Origin: Phreatobacter oligotrophus
GTDB taxonomy: Bacteria > Pseudomonadota > Alphaproteobacteria > Rhizobiales > Phreatobacteraceae
Reading direction: 5' to 3'
Assembly: GCF_003046185.1 (NCBI RefSeq)
Contig: NZ_PZZL01000005.1
Coordinates: 248,001 to 312,000, forward strand
Length of the DNA stretch: 64,000 bases
Part shown: piece by piece, positions 24,573-33,034 of the stretch
Layout of the letters: the number at the start of each line of letters is the position of its first letter
How positions within the stretch are numbered: position 1 is the first letter of the stretch
Notes under the pieces: generated by a model
What the model saw: the letters and a program-made list of their open reading frames with translations, nothing else
Databases searched by the model: none
What the model was told of the DNA's origin: nothing
Program-made: the position numbers and the translations under genes

Positions 24573-24776
24573 ATGGGCTCGTCCGCCGTCTTCCAGATCG
24601 CCGAACTTGACCAGCGCATCGAGCGGTTGCGTGCGGAGATGCGCGAGGTCTCCGATCGCGCGGCGAGCGCCGCCGGCAATGCCAGCGAGGAGCGTCTCAG
24701 CGACATGCTGGCGAGCCAGGAGGAGCAATTGCGGGAGCTGATCGCGGCGCGCGAGAAGGTCGTCGCGCAGGGATGA
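24573..24776 (+). CDS. Small coiled-coil protein, unknown function
   Basis: The 67-residue product (MGSSAVFQIAELDQRIERLR...) has heptad-like spacing through most of its length and would form a coiled coil. AGGAG is placed 8 bases before the ATG. The frame is open upstream, but that part overlaps the promoter region and the divergent gene. Function unknown. Confidence 0.55.
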   Translation: MGSSAVFQIAELDQRIERLRAEMREVSDRAASAAGNASEERLSDMLASQEEQLRELIAAREKVVAQG

Positions 24777-24886
24777 CTTCCAGCGGTTTCTTCGGAACCA
24801 CCCTTGCGATGGTGCGTTGAACCGACGTTCGTCCGGTTTCGCCGGTCGAACTGTGCCTGGCCGCACCCCCCTCCGGCCATGCCGGC

Positions 24887-24913
24887 GGACCGTCGCACCT
24901 CGTGCGACGGTCC
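24887..24913. terminator. Hairpin downstream of the coiled-coil gene
   Basis: A perfect 12-bp stem, GGACCGTCGCAC/GTGCGACGGTCC, with a 3-base loop. It is 110 bp after the coiled-coil stop and ~95 bp before the next start. The following CTTGCCC is a weak T-tract. The rest of the 24777-25006 gap shows no gene. Confidence 0.45.
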
Positions 24914-25006
24914 CTTGCCCGCCCCTCCTCTGTCCGGCCCTAACATGGGTGAGTGCATCACCCCGCCCCAAGGCCGATGCTGGGCGCCTCACCAGAGGAG
25001 CAAGCC

Positions 25007-25198
25007 ATGACAGACGATGCTTGCCGCCCGGCCCGCCAGCCCCAGATCATCGCCCGCGGCGTCGATTTCACCACACAGGAATTGCAGGGCATGGAGCGCG
25101 CCTTCCGGAAGGCCCGCGCCGCCTCCGAAGGCGCCCGTGACGGCGAACTCGTCATGCGCGTCATCCGGGCCTGCCTCTCGGCCCGCAAGGCGGCCTAG
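25007..25198 (+). CDS. Small protein, unknown function
   Basis: The 63-residue product begins MTDDACRPARQPQIIARGVD and is helical and basic in its second half (QGMERAFRKARAASEGARDG, ACLSARKAA). AGAGGAG lies 6 bases before the ATG, supporting translation. It precedes the CinA-domain gene by 81 bp in the same direction. No family is recognised. Confidence 0.55.
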   Translation: MTDDACRPARQPQIIARGVDFTTQELQGMERAFRKARAASEGARDGELVMRVIRACLSARKAA

Positions 25199-25279
25199 GG
25201 CCTTTCCCGTTCGGCGGCACAGGTTCCCCCGCCCACGGAAACCGGCCCTCGCCCCCACAGCCGAAGACGTGCGACATCC

Positions 25280-25771
25280 ATGCTCGATCTCACCATCCTG
25301 CTGGTGGAGGATCTCCAGTCCCGTGGCTGGACCCTGGCCACGGCCGAATCCTGCACCGCCGGCCGCATCGCCCAGACCTTCGCCGACGCCAAGGGCAGCG
25401 GCGAGGTCTATGTGGGTGGGGTCATTGCCTATCGGAAAGACCGCAAGGCCATGGTGCTCGGCGTGCCCGAAGACCTTCTGCGACAGCCCGAGGGCGCGGT
25501 GTCCGAAGCGGTGGCCGTGGGGATGGCGGAGGGTGTGCGGCACCTCATGGGGTCGACCCTCGCGATCGCCTCAACGGGGGTGGCAGGCCCCTCGCCTGAC
25601 GAGGACGGCAACCCCGTCGGCCGGGTCTACCTTGCCATCGCCGGCCATGGTCTCGAGGCCGACTGCCGCCGCTTCGACTTCGGCGAGATGGACGCGGACG
25701 CGATCCTTGCCCGCACCGTCGATGCCGCCCTGCTGATGCTGGCCGGGCTGCTCGGGCGAGACGCGGGCTGA
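25280..25771 (+). CDS. CinA C-terminal-domain protein (nicotinamide-nucleotide amidohydrolase type)
   Basis: The 163-residue stand-alone CinA C-terminal domain (PncC family) would deamidate NMN to nicotinic acid mononucleotide in the pyridine nucleotide cycle. Visible motifs are TAESCTAGRIAQTFADA, GGVIAYRKDRKAMVLGV, the GAVSEAVAVGMAEGVR block and STGVAGPSPDEDGNPVGRVY. The active-site Ser of ESCTAG and the TG-AGP loop are present, though the loop is variant. A terminator follows. Confidence 0.88.
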   Translation: MLDLTILLVEDLQSRGWTLATAESCTAGRIAQTFADAKGSGEVYVGGVIAYRKDRKAMVLGVPEDLLRQPEGAVSEAVAVGMAEGVRHLMGSTLAIASTGVAGPSPDEDGNPVGRVYLAIAGHGLEADCRRFDFGEMDADAILARTVDAALLMLAGLLGRDAG

Positions 25772-25790
25772 CATCCGTTCACCGCACAAA

Positions 25791-25815
25791 AAACCCGGGC
25801 ACGAGGCCCGGGTTT
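25791..25815. terminator. Bidirectional rho-independent terminator
   Basis: AAACCCGGGC and GCCCGGGTTT form a perfect 10-bp stem around ACGAG, flanked by A- and T-tracts. It lies between the convergent cinA-like and DUF892 genes and can stop both. Confidence 0.85.
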
Positions 25816-25843
25816 CGGTATTGGTTGAACGGCCGGCGCCGCG

Positions 25844-26347
25844 TCAGGCCGCCTTGCGGTTGACGTTGCCCTCGGCAATGCCGGTAAGCTTCTCGTCGGC
25901 AGCCTTTTCCTCGGCCAGCGTCTGCTCGAGCACGGCGGCGCAGTCCGTGCGGCCGAGCTGCTTCGCCCAGGCGGCCAGCGTGCCGTAGCGCGTCATCTCG
26001 TAATGCTCGACGGCCTGCGCGGCGGCGATCAGGGCGGCGTCGAGGACGCGCTTGTCCTCCACCTCGCCGGCCACTTCGTTGGCCTCCTCGAGGATGCCGT
26101 CGATGGCCGGGCAATCCTGCCCCTTGACCTCGGCCCCGTGCATCCGGAACACCTTCTCCAGCCGCGTGACGTGGGTCTCCGTCTCGCGCAGATGGTTCTG
26201 GAAAGCGGTCTTGAGGCCGGGATCGGTGGCCTTGTCGATCATGTCGGGCAGCGCCTTCAGGATCTGCTGCTCGGCGTAATAGATGTCCTGGAGCTGATGG
26301 ACGAACAGATCGTCCATGGTCTGAATGTCCTTCGAGAACCAACCCAT
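25844..26347 (-). CDS. DUF892 ferritin-like (YciE/YciF) protein
   Basis: The 167-residue four-helix protein has DUF892 features: the start MGWFSKDIQTMDDLFVHQL, then DIYYAEQQILKALPDM, LRETETHVTRLEKVF, and AAAQAVEHYEMTRYGTLAAWA. Glu/His residues in the paired helices (YAEQ, ETETH, EHYE) match a diiron site. These proteins are stress-induced in enterobacteria; their role is poorly known. ATG 26347 with GGGAG 7 bases upstream is chosen over the TTG two codons earlier. Confidence 0.9.
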   Translation of the reverse strand: MGWFSKDIQTMDDLFVHQLQDIYYAEQQILKALPDMIDKATDPGLKTAFQNHLRETETHVTRLEKVFRMHGAEVKGQDCPAIDGILEEANEVAGEVEDKRVLDAALIAAAQAVEHYEMTRYGTLAAWAKQLGRTDCAAVLEQTLAEEKAADEKLTGIAEGNVNRKAA

Positions 26348-26439
26348 GGCCAAACTCCCTGTTGTCGGGTGGGGATGAAGGACAAACCACCCGACCCCAG
26401 ATGCGTTCCAAGGGAGATGCGCGCGAACTGTCGCCGGCC

Positions 26440-26889
26440 TCAGGGAATCGGCTCGCCCCGCTCCACCGCGGAGAGCCAGGTCTCCAGCAGCGTGACCGCC
26501 TCCTCAGTGGTCTGCAGGAGGGCGCGGTTCTCATCCAGCTTCGCCTTGATCTGCGCCGGGCCGAGGGCGATGCGCACCGGATCGTCACGACCCGGACCTT
26601 CGGCGATGTGGGCGACGATGTCGTTGACGCCGAAACCCGCGGATCGCAGCAGAAGGATCAGGCGGACCTTGTCGCGATCACGCTGCGAATAGAGGCGGAT
26701 GTTCCCCTTCCGGCGTGGCCGGAGCAGGCCGTTCTCCTCATAGAACCTGAGCGCGCGGGCCGTGACGCCGTACTCGCTGCACAGATCGGAGATAAGGATC
26801 GGATCGCTGGCGGCCTCGGGGGAAGCGGTCTGCGGTGCGGCCGCGGGGACTGCGGTCTTGCGAGGAGGATGTCTGTATCGGGGCATCAT
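26440..26889 (-). CDS. MerR-family transcriptional regulator
   Basis: The 149-residue protein has a Pro/Ala-rich lead of ~35 residues, then the MerR winged helix ISDLCSEYGVTARALRFYEE with NGLLRPRRKGNIRLYSQRD, and a dimerisation helix (PAQIKAKLDENRALL). No C-terminal metal-binding cysteines are visible, so it is probably not a metal sensor. The start is uncertain among 26889, 26886 and later positions. The target genes are unknown; the DUF892 gene lies just downstream. Confidence 0.87.
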   Translation of the reverse strand: MMPRYRHPPRKTAVPAAAPQTASPEAASDPILISDLCSEYGVTARALRFYEENGLLRPRRKGNIRLYSQRDRDKVRLILLLRSAGFGVNDIVAHIAEGPGRDDPVRIALGPAQIKAKLDENRALLQTTEEAVTLLETWLSAVERGEPIP

Positions 26890-27150
26890 GGAGCCGGAAA
26901 CTGCCGCGGGGCGTCTTGGTGACAACGCACGCGGGAATGGGCCGGGTTCAAACCGCCGCGCCGGGGGGCTTGCGGAGATCGCGAATGGAGGCGGCAGGCA
27001 TGGGACTGTGGCTGGTCAAGGAGAGCTCCGCGGGGAAGGCAGCCAGCGTCGTTGGTGGCCAAATCATCAGGCCGTCATAACCTATATAAAATAGTTCATT
27101 CGTGAAACAGCAATCATTGAATATTGCAGCAACGGCGCTATTCTTACGTC

Positions 27151-27168
27151 ACGTAATATAATTTACGT
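27151..27168. repeat. Inverted repeat ACGTAA-N6-TTACGT in the AT-rich island
   Basis: The arms ACGTAA and TTACGT enclose TATAAT, a perfect -10 hexamer. The arrangement looks like a repressor operator laid over a promoter, but no gene start lies at a suitable distance on the plus strand. Confidence 0.5.
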
Positions 27169-27236
27169 ATCGTCAAACACCTACTTGAGCGCGAGACTTT
27201 ATCGGTACACACCACGTCAATACTAAAGAACGATAG

Positions 27237-27254
27237 CGGATTTTCGAAAATCCG
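27237..27254. repeat. Perfect 18-bp palindrome CGGATTTTCGAAAATCCG
   Basis: A perfect palindrome without a loop, in the AT-rich island about 160 bp before the end of the NodT-type gene. It could be a protein-binding site. It lacks a loop and T-tract, so it is not a normal terminator. Confidence 0.55.
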
Positions 27255-27413
27255 TCGATCGACAATAATCTCGCACGTCCAATAATACCTCCGATCCCTT
27301 GCGATCATCAGATTCGACGGGATGCGGATCAGCCCCGCCAGGGCGACGCGATGGCCCCATGGGGCCGCACGGCGAGCACGGTCTGGCGAATCATGCCGGA
27401 GGGTCGAGGGCGC

Positions 27414-28883
27414 TCAGCGCGGCAGGCGCGGACCGGTTTCGCGATCGACCACCAGCGGGGTCGCCGTATCGATGGGTTGGCTCGGGCCGCCACCAAGCGC
27501 CTTGCCCAGCGCGATGAAGCGGGTGGCGATCAGCACCTGGCTCTGCAGCAGCGAGTCCTCGGAATCGTAGAGCGATCGCTCGGTGTCCAGCACTTCGAGG
27601 AAGCTCGATGCGCCCTGCTGGTAGAGCACGCGGGCCAGACGCCCGGCCTCGCGGTTGCTGCGCGCCGCGACCGCCAGCCGCTGGTACCGCAGCCGCTGCT
27701 GGGCGAGGCCGACGAGGGCGTTCTCGACATCCTCCAGCGCCCGCAGCACCGCCTGGTGGAAGGTGGCGTAGGACTGGTCGCGCTGGGCCTCGGCGATCTC
27801 CACGCCAGCCCGCAGGCGCCCGCCGTTGAACACGGGAATGGTGACGGAGGGACCATAGGACCAGGCGAGCGAGGAGCCGTTGCCGAGATCGCCGATGCGG
27901 ATGCCGCTGGTGCGCAGATTGCCGGTGAGGCTGACGCTCGGATAGAGCGCCGCCTCGGCCCGGCCGATGCGCGCGGTCGCCTGGGCGAGGCTGCGCTCGG
28001 CCGCCCGCACGTCCGGACGGTTGAGCAGGACATCGGCGGGAATGCCGGGCGGCAGGTTACGGCGCGGCGAGGGAATGCCGCCCCGCCGCAGGATGCCGAC
28101 CACCGCCGCGGGCTCGCGCCCCAGCAGCACGCCGATCCGGTGGGCGGAGGCGGCGAAGGCCGTCTCCAGCGTAGGCACATTGGCGGCGGTGCTGTTGGCG
28201 ATCGCCGTGGCGCGGGCGACATCGACGGCGGAGGCAGCGCCGGCGTCGAACTTCGCGCGCGTCAGCGCCGCCGTCTGCCGCTGGAGCTCGGCGCTGCGGC
28301 GGGCAAGGTCCGCACGCGCGAGGAAACCGCGCGCCTCCACATAGTTCTGCGCCACGTCGCCCACGAGCACCAGCAGCGTGGTCCGCAGGTTCTCCTCGGC
28401 CACCTCGATGCCGCGATCGGCCGCCTCGATCCCCCGGCGCGTCTCGCCGAACAGGTCGATCTCCCAGCTCACCGCGAAGCCCGACTGGTAGCTGTTGGAG
28501 GAGATGTTGAAGCCGGTGGCGGAGGCGCTGGTGCGGCTGTGGGTGGACGAGGCGGTGCCGTTGACCTCGGGGGCAAGGCCCGCCGCCGTCTGGCGCAGCG
28601 TCGCCCGCGCCTCGCGGATGCGCGCCTTGGCCGTCGCCACGTCGAGGTTCGCGGCGATCGCCTGGTCGATCAGGCTGTCGAGGGTCGGGTCGCCGAACCG
28701 CTTCCACCAGTCCGCGAGCTCGCCGGGCCGGATGGGCCGCGCCTGCGGGGCCTGGGCGTGATGCGCCGGCAGGGCGAGGTTGGGCGCCTGGTAGTCCGGC
28801 CCGACCACGCAGCCCGCCAGCCCGCCGGCGAGCAGCGCCAGGAGGCCGGACAGCCGGAAACGAACGGGAACGCAGGCGGTCAT
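27414..28883 (-). CDS. NodT-family outer-membrane efflux lipoprotein (TolC-like)
   Basis: The 489-residue outer-membrane factor forms the exit duct of tripartite RND pumps. The signal peptide ends in the lipobox LAGC, so the protein would be lipidated at Cys ~25 (CVVGPDYQAPN follows, the usual NodT/OprM start). Two OEP repeats follow, with conserved LNRPDVRAAERSLAQATARI and SYGPSVTIPVFNGGRLRAG. No RND pump or membrane-fusion gene is adjacent, so the partner must be elsewhere. ATG 28883 is set by the signal peptide. Confidence 0.92.
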   Translation of the reverse strand: MTACVPVRFRLSGLLALLAGGLAGCVVGPDYQAPNLALPAHHAQAPQARPIRPGELADWWKRFGDPTLDSLIDQAIAANLDVATAKARIREARATLRQTAAGLAPEVNGTASSTHSRTSASATGFNISSNSYQSGFAVSWEIDLFGETRRGIEAADRGIEVAEENLRTTLLVLVGDVAQNYVEARGFLARADLARRSAELQRQTAALTRAKFDAGAASAVDVARATAIANSTAANVPTLETAFAASAHRIGVLLGREPAAVVGILRRGGIPSPRRNLPPGIPADVLLNRPDVRAAERSLAQATARIGRAEAALYPSVSLTGNLRTSGIRIGDLGNGSSLAWSYGPSVTIPVFNGGRLRAGVEIAEAQRDQSYATFHQAVLRALEDVENALVGLAQQRLRYQRLAVAARSNREAGRLARVLYQQGASSFLEVLDTERSLYDSEDSLLQSQVLIATRFIALGKALGGGPSQPIDTATPLVVDRETGPRLPR

Positions 28884-29012
28884 GGACTCGTGGGGCGCGA
28901 AGGACGACGAACGGCGCCGCGACCCTAGGCTTTGCCGCGCCGCGGCGAAAGGGGCCGCCGCGCCGGACGCGCCCTCCTCCACAGCGCCGCTGTTTCAGGA
29001 CGTGTCGCGCCG

Positions 29013-29717
29013 TCAGCGGCCCGGCAGGCAGAGGATGCCGCCCTCCGGCCCGATCACGACCGACAGGACCGCGAAAGCCGTGATGGCGAGACCGACCGCG
29101 AGGGCGAGTTGCGGCTTCCGCCCGAGATCGCGCAGGGCGCTCACGCCCATCGCCCCCGCCATGACGGCGGGGATCGTGCCAAGGCCGAAGCCGAGCATCA
29201 TGGTTGCGCCGCCCGCCCCCGTGCCGGTGAGCATGGCGGTGAAGAGCGCGCCATAGACCATGGCGCAGGGCATGAAGCCCCATGCGATGCCAACCGCCAG
29301 CGGCGCACCGACGCCAAGACCGGGATGGCGGGACGTCATGGTCATCACGGCGGTGCCCACGGGCGCCGCCAGCCGGTCGAAGGCGGCCAGCGAGGGGACG
29401 AGGCCGGCGGTGGAGAGGCCGATCCAGGCAAGCGTCACCGCGCTCGCCCATTGCAGCATCCGGTAGGCAGCTGCCTGGTCGAAGGCGCCCGCGAGAGCCG
29501 AGCCGAAGGCGCCTAGAATGCCACCGGCGATCGCATAGGCGAGGACACGACCGACCTGGGTCAGCAGCAGCATCCGCGCCCGGGTCGCCTGGTCGGCGGT
29601 CGGCTGGGTCGTCATCATCAGCGCCGAGCCGATGGAGCCGCACATGCCCGCGCAATGCAGGCTGGAGGCGAAGCCCATGAGCATGCCGGCCGCAAGGGTG
29701 ACGGGGGAAACCGGCAT
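29013..29717 (-). CDS. SafE/DsbD-like membrane protein, likely linked to cbb3 oxidase assembly
   Basis: The 234-residue polytopic protein begins MPVSPVTLAAGMLMGFASSL and has HCAGMCGSIG in its first helix, a CxxxC pair typical of the SafE-like/DsbD_2 family often encoded with cco genes. Five or six TM helices are visible, and the second half has GIAWGFMPCAMVYGALF, a repeat of the Pro-Cys motif. Family members are suspected in copper or redox handling during cytochrome oxidase maturation. It starts 3 bp after hemN and is co-transcribed with it. Confidence 0.8.
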   Translation of the reverse strand: MPVSPVTLAAGMLMGFASSLHCAGMCGSIGSALMMTTQPTADQATRARMLLLTQVGRVLAYAIAGGILGAFGSALAGAFDQAAAYRMLQWASAVTLAWIGLSTAGLVPSLAAFDRLAAPVGTAVMTMTSRHPGLGVGAPLAVGIAWGFMPCAMVYGALFTAMLTGTGAGGATMMLGFGLGTIPAVMAGAMGVSALRDLGRKPQLALAVGLAITAFAVLSVVIGPEGGILCLPGR

Positions 29718-29720
29718 GGG

Positions 29721-31139
29721 TCAGACCGCGGCGGAGTGCCGGCCGGCCTTGGCGAGATGGGCGTCGAACAGCGAGGCGACGACGCGCACCAGCGGCTTGC
29801 CGGCCTCGCTCACCACCACGCGGCGATCCGAGCGGGAGACGAGGCCCTCCCGCTCCAGCGGATCGAGCCGGGCGAGGTCACCGTCGAAGAAGTCACCGGA
29901 CACGCCATGACGGCGGGCAACCGCCTCGAGATCGGCGGCGAAGTCGCACATCAGCCGCTCGATGGCATCGCCCCGCACCCGGTCCTCGACGGAGAGGGCA
30001 AGTCCGCGCACCGTCGCCGGGCGACCTGCATCGATGGCGCGCTGGTAGCCGCCAAGGTCGGGCGCGTTCTGCACGAAGCCCTGCGGCAGCCGGCCGATGG
30101 CTGAGGCGCCGAAGCCGATGAGCGCCTCGGCGTCATCCGTCGTGTAGCCCTGGAAATTCCGCTTCAGCGTCTGCTCGCGGGCGGCGATGGCCATGGAATC
30201 GTCGGCGCGCGCGAAGTGGTCGAGACCCACCGCCTCGTAGCCGAGGCCGATCAGCGCCTCGCGCGCCGCCGCCGCCTGATGGAAGCGCGCGACGGCATCG
30301 GGAAGGGCCGCCTCGTCGATCAGCTTCTGGTGGCTCTTGAACCAGGGCACATGGGCATAGCCGAAGAGCGAGATGCGGCTCGGCGCCATGGCGGCCGCGA
30401 GCGTGATCGAATGAAGGAGGTCGGCGGCGCTCTGGTGCGGCAGGCCATACATCAGGTCGAAGCTGATCCGGTCGATACCGGCGGCGTGGAGCGCCTCCAC
30501 GGCGGCCACCACGACGGCGTGGGGCTGAACCCGGCCGATGGCCTCCTGCACATGCGGGTTGAGATCCTGAACGCCGAGGCTGGCGCGGGTCACGCCGGCG
30601 CGGCGCAGGGCCTCGGCAAGGGCGGGCGTCACCTGGCGGGGGTCGAGCTCGATAGCGTGCTCGACATCGGCGGTGAGTTGGAACCGCGACGCGATGCGGG
30701 CAGCGACGGCGGTGAGCCCCTCCTCGCCCAGCCTGGTCGGCGTGCCGCCGCCCCAGTGCAGGTGCTTCACCCGGCGCGCCGGGGTGAGCGAGGCGATGAG
30801 ATCGATCTCGGCAAGGAGCCGGTCGCGATAGGCGGCAATCGGCTCGGCCTTGCGCGTCACCTTGGTGTGGCAGCCGCAATAGGCGCACATGGCGGCGCAG
30901 AAGGGCACGTGGAGATAGAGCGACAGGCTGGTGCAGGGCGACAGCGTCCCGAGCCAGCCGCGATAGGTGTCGGCGGTCACCGCCGGCGTGAAATGCGGCG
31001 CCGTCGGATAGGACGTGTAACGGGGCACCGCGCGCTCGGCGAGGGCGATGTTGCCGAGCGAAGCCGGGATCTGATCGGCCGGAGCGGCTGTCGCGGCGGT
31101 GTTCTGCGTCATGGAAGGGGTCTGCGTCATTGCAGTCAT
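29721..31139 (-). CDS. hemN: Oxygen-independent coproporphyrinogen III oxidase HemN
   Basis: HemN is a radical SAM enzyme that makes protoporphyrinogen IX without oxygen, supplying haem for the cbb3 oxidase. The 472-residue protein has the cluster motif CAAMCAYCGC (CxxxCxxC), HWGGGTPTRL, IELDPRQVT, LGVQDLNPHVQEAIGRVQ, FDLMYGLPHQ and the HemN C-terminal domain. The ATG at 31139 is chosen because the frame upstream crosses the regulatory region. It diverges from ccoN, and the spacer holds two FNR-type sites. Confidence 0.95.
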   Translation of the reverse strand: MTAMTQTPSMTQNTAATAAPADQIPASLGNIALAERAVPRYTSYPTAPHFTPAVTADTYRGWLGTLSPCTSLSLYLHVPFCAAMCAYCGCHTKVTRKAEPIAAYRDRLLAEIDLIASLTPARRVKHLHWGGGTPTRLGEEGLTAVAARIASRFQLTADVEHAIELDPRQVTPALAEALRRAGVTRASLGVQDLNPHVQEAIGRVQPHAVVVAAVEALHAAGIDRISFDLMYGLPHQSAADLLHSITLAAAMAPSRISLFGYAHVPWFKSHQKLIDEAALPDAVARFHQAAAAREALIGLGYEAVGLDHFARADDSMAIAAREQTLKRNFQGYTTDDAEALIGFGASAIGRLPQGFVQNAPDLGGYQRAIDAGRPATVRGLALSVEDRVRGDAIERLMCDFAADLEAVARRHGVSGDFFDGDLARLDPLEREGLVSRSDRRVVVSEAGKPLVRVVASLFDAHLAKAGRHSAAV

Positions 31140-31214
31140 GGGGGCGGACCTGACGACGGGGCGGGCACCATGCCGCCGATGGAGCACCATCCACCCGCCG
31201 GGGCACCGCCCGCG

Positions 31215-31228
31215 TTGATCGACATCAA
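31215..31228. promoter_or_regulatory. FNR/FixK-type site 1 (hemN-ccoN spacer)
   Basis: TTGATCGACATCAA is a perfect match to the TTGAT-N4-ATCAA consensus. Its centre is ~82 bp before the hemN start on the minus strand and ~152 bp before ccoN. Confidence 0.85.
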
Positions 31229-31264
31229 TCGCCCTGCGCGCCCGTCCACAGGCCTCGCGCCGTC

Positions 31265-31278
31265 TTGATGCACATCAA
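31265..31278. promoter_or_regulatory. FNR/FixK-type site 2 (hemN-ccoN spacer)
   Basis: TTGATGCACATCAA is a perfect match to the TTGAT-N4-ATCAA consensus. Its centre is ~102 bp before the ccoN ATG, so it is the likely activator site for ccoNOQP. It lies exactly 50 bp, nearly five helical turns, from site 1. Confidence 0.87.
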
Positions 31279-31373
31279 TGTGGCGATGGCCCGTCCTGCC
31301 ATTGGTGCTGTGCAATGCGGGATAGCCATGTGGGGCGTCCCGCCTGCCGCCATGCAGGACGAGGGGGACCCCT

Positions 31374-33023
31374 ATGGCCCAAAGCCAAGTTCAAAAGACA
31401 CTATCGGTACCGGAGATCGGGGCATCCCTCGCCTTCGCCGCCACGGCGCTGCTGTGCCTGTTCATCGCCTCCGGCTCGGTGGACCCCGCCTATTCCTTCC
31501 ACATCTACATCTTCGCGGCGGCCTCGGTGGCGGCGATCTTCGCCATCGGCAACCGCTACTTCGCCCGCCCGGCGGTGATCCCGCAGGAGATCGACGGCAA
31601 GCCCAACTACAACATGGCACCCGTCCAGTTCGCGGTGGCGGCGGCGGTGTTCTGGGGCGTTGCCGGCTTCACGGTGGGCCTCATTATCGCCTGCCAGCTC
31701 GCCTGGCCGGCACTCAACTTCGACCTGCCCTGGATCAATTTCGGCCGGCTGCGCCCGCTGCACACCTCGGCGGTCATCTTCGCCTTCGGCGGCAACGTGC
31801 TGCTCGCGACCTCGTTCTACGTGGTGCAGAAGACCTGCCGCGCCCGCCTCGCCGGTGAGATCGCGCCCTGGTTCGTCATCCTCGGCTACAACCTCTTCAT
31901 CGTCATCGCCGGCACGGGCTACCTGCTCGGCATCACCCAGGGCAAGGAATACGCCGAGCCCGAGTGGTACGCCGACCTGTTCCTGACCGTCGTCTGGGTC
32001 GTCTACCTGCTGGTCTTCCTCGCCACCATCTGGAAGCGCAAGGAACCCCATATCTTCGTGGCGAACTGGTTCTACCTCGCCTTCATCGTCACCATCGCGG
32101 TCCTGCACCTCGGCAACAACGCGGCGATCCCGGTCTCGATCTTCTCGCCGAAGAGCTACATCGTCTGGTCCGGCGTCCAGGACGCCATGTTCCAGTGGTG
32201 GTACGGCCACAACGCCGTCGGCTTCTTCCTGACCGCCGGCTTCCTCGCCATCATGTACTACTTCGTGCCGAAGCGGGCGGAGCGGCCGATCTACTCCTAC
32301 CGGCTGTCGATCGTGCACTTCTGGGCGCTGATCTTCCTCTACATCTGGGCCGGCCCGCACCACCTCCACTACACCGCCCTGCCCGACTGGGCGCAGACCC
32401 TCGGCATGACCTTCTCGGTGATGCTGTGGATGCCGTCCTGGGGCGGCATGATCAACGGCCTGATGACGCTCTCGGGCGCCTGGGACAAGCTGCGCACCGA
32501 CCCCGTCCTGCGCATGATGGTGGTCTCGCTCGCCTTCTACGGCATGTCGACCTTCGAGGGTCCGCTCATGTCCATCAAGGCGGTGAACTCGCTGTCGCAC
32601 TACACCGACTGGACCATCGGCCACGTCCATTCCGGCGCCCTCGGCTGGGTCGCCTACGTGTCCTTCGGCGCGCTCTACTGCCTCGTGCCGTGGCTGTGGA
32701 ACAAGAAGCAGCTCTATTCGAACCGCCTGGTCGAATGGCACTTCTGGGTCTCGACCCTCGGCATCGTCTTCTACATCTCGGCCATGTGGGTCGCCGGCAT
32801 CATGCAGGGCCTGATGTGGCGCGCCTACACCGCGCTCGGCTTCCTCGAATACTCGTTCATCGAGACGGTCGACGCCATGCACCCCTACTACGTGATCCGT
32901 GCTCTCGGTGGCGCCCTGTTCGTCATCGGCTCGCTGATCATGGCCTACAACCTGATCATGACGGTGCGGACGGGCGAGGCTGCAGAGCCTGAAGCCACCC
33001 CCGCCCTCGTGCCTGCCGAGTGA
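31374..33023 (+). CDS. ccoN: cbb3-type cytochrome c oxidase subunit I CcoN
   Basis: CcoN is the catalytic subunit of the high-affinity cbb3 oxidase in the inner membrane. The 549-residue protein has about 12 TM helices and the haem/Cu histidines in [38 protein letters not shown] and the late [11 protein letters not shown] (haem b3/b ligands). GAGGGGG lies before ATG 31374. The two upstream FNR sites suggest induction at low oxygen. Confidence 0.97.
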   Translation: MAQSQVQKTLSVPEIGASLAFAATALLCLFIASGSVDPAYSFHIYIFAAASVAAIFAIGNRYFARPAVIPQEIDGKPNYNMAPVQFAVAAAVFWGVAGFTVGLIIACQLAWPALNFDLPWINFGRLRPLHTSAVIFAFGGNVLLATSFYVVQKTCRARLAGEIAPWFVILGYNLFIVIAGTGYLLGITQGKEYAEPEWYADLFLTVVWVVYLLVFLATIWKRKEPHIFVANWFYLAFIVTIAVLHLGNNAAIPVSIFSPKSYIVWSGVQDAMFQWWYGHNAVGFFLTAGFLAIMYYFVPKRAERPIYSYRLSIVHFWALIFLYIWAGPHHLHYTALPDWAQTLGMTFSVMLWMPSWGGMINGLMTLSGAWDKLRTDPVLRMMVVSLAFYGMSTFEGPLMSIKAVNSLSHYTDWTIGHVHSGALGWVAYVSFGALYCLVPWLWNKKQLYSNRLVEWHFWVSTLGIVFYISAMWVAGIMQGLMWRAYTALGFLEYSFIETVDAMHPYYVIRALGGALFVIGSLIMAYNLIMTVRTGEAAEPEATPALVPAE

Positions 33024-33034
33024 GGAGGCGAACC

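Larger units (their letters stand above)
26890..27413. other. 524-bp non-coding gap with an AT-rich island
   Basis: The first ~180 bp (26890-27070) are GC-rich like the surroundings. From about 27072 to 27300 the sequence becomes markedly AT-rich, with two palindromes. No credible gene is seen; short frames on the plus strand lack ribosome sites and typical codon use. It is upstream of the merR gene and downstream of the NodT-type gene. Confidence 0.7.

Noticed and set aside
26762-27094. Short plus-strand frames running into the AT-rich island
   Set aside because: They are antisense to the MerR gene or lack ribosome sites, and composition does not fit coding DNA.
31265-31858. An open frame starting within the hemN-ccoN regulatory spacer
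   Set aside because: It overlaps ccoN in another frame, starts inside an FNR site, and has no ribosome site or domain.
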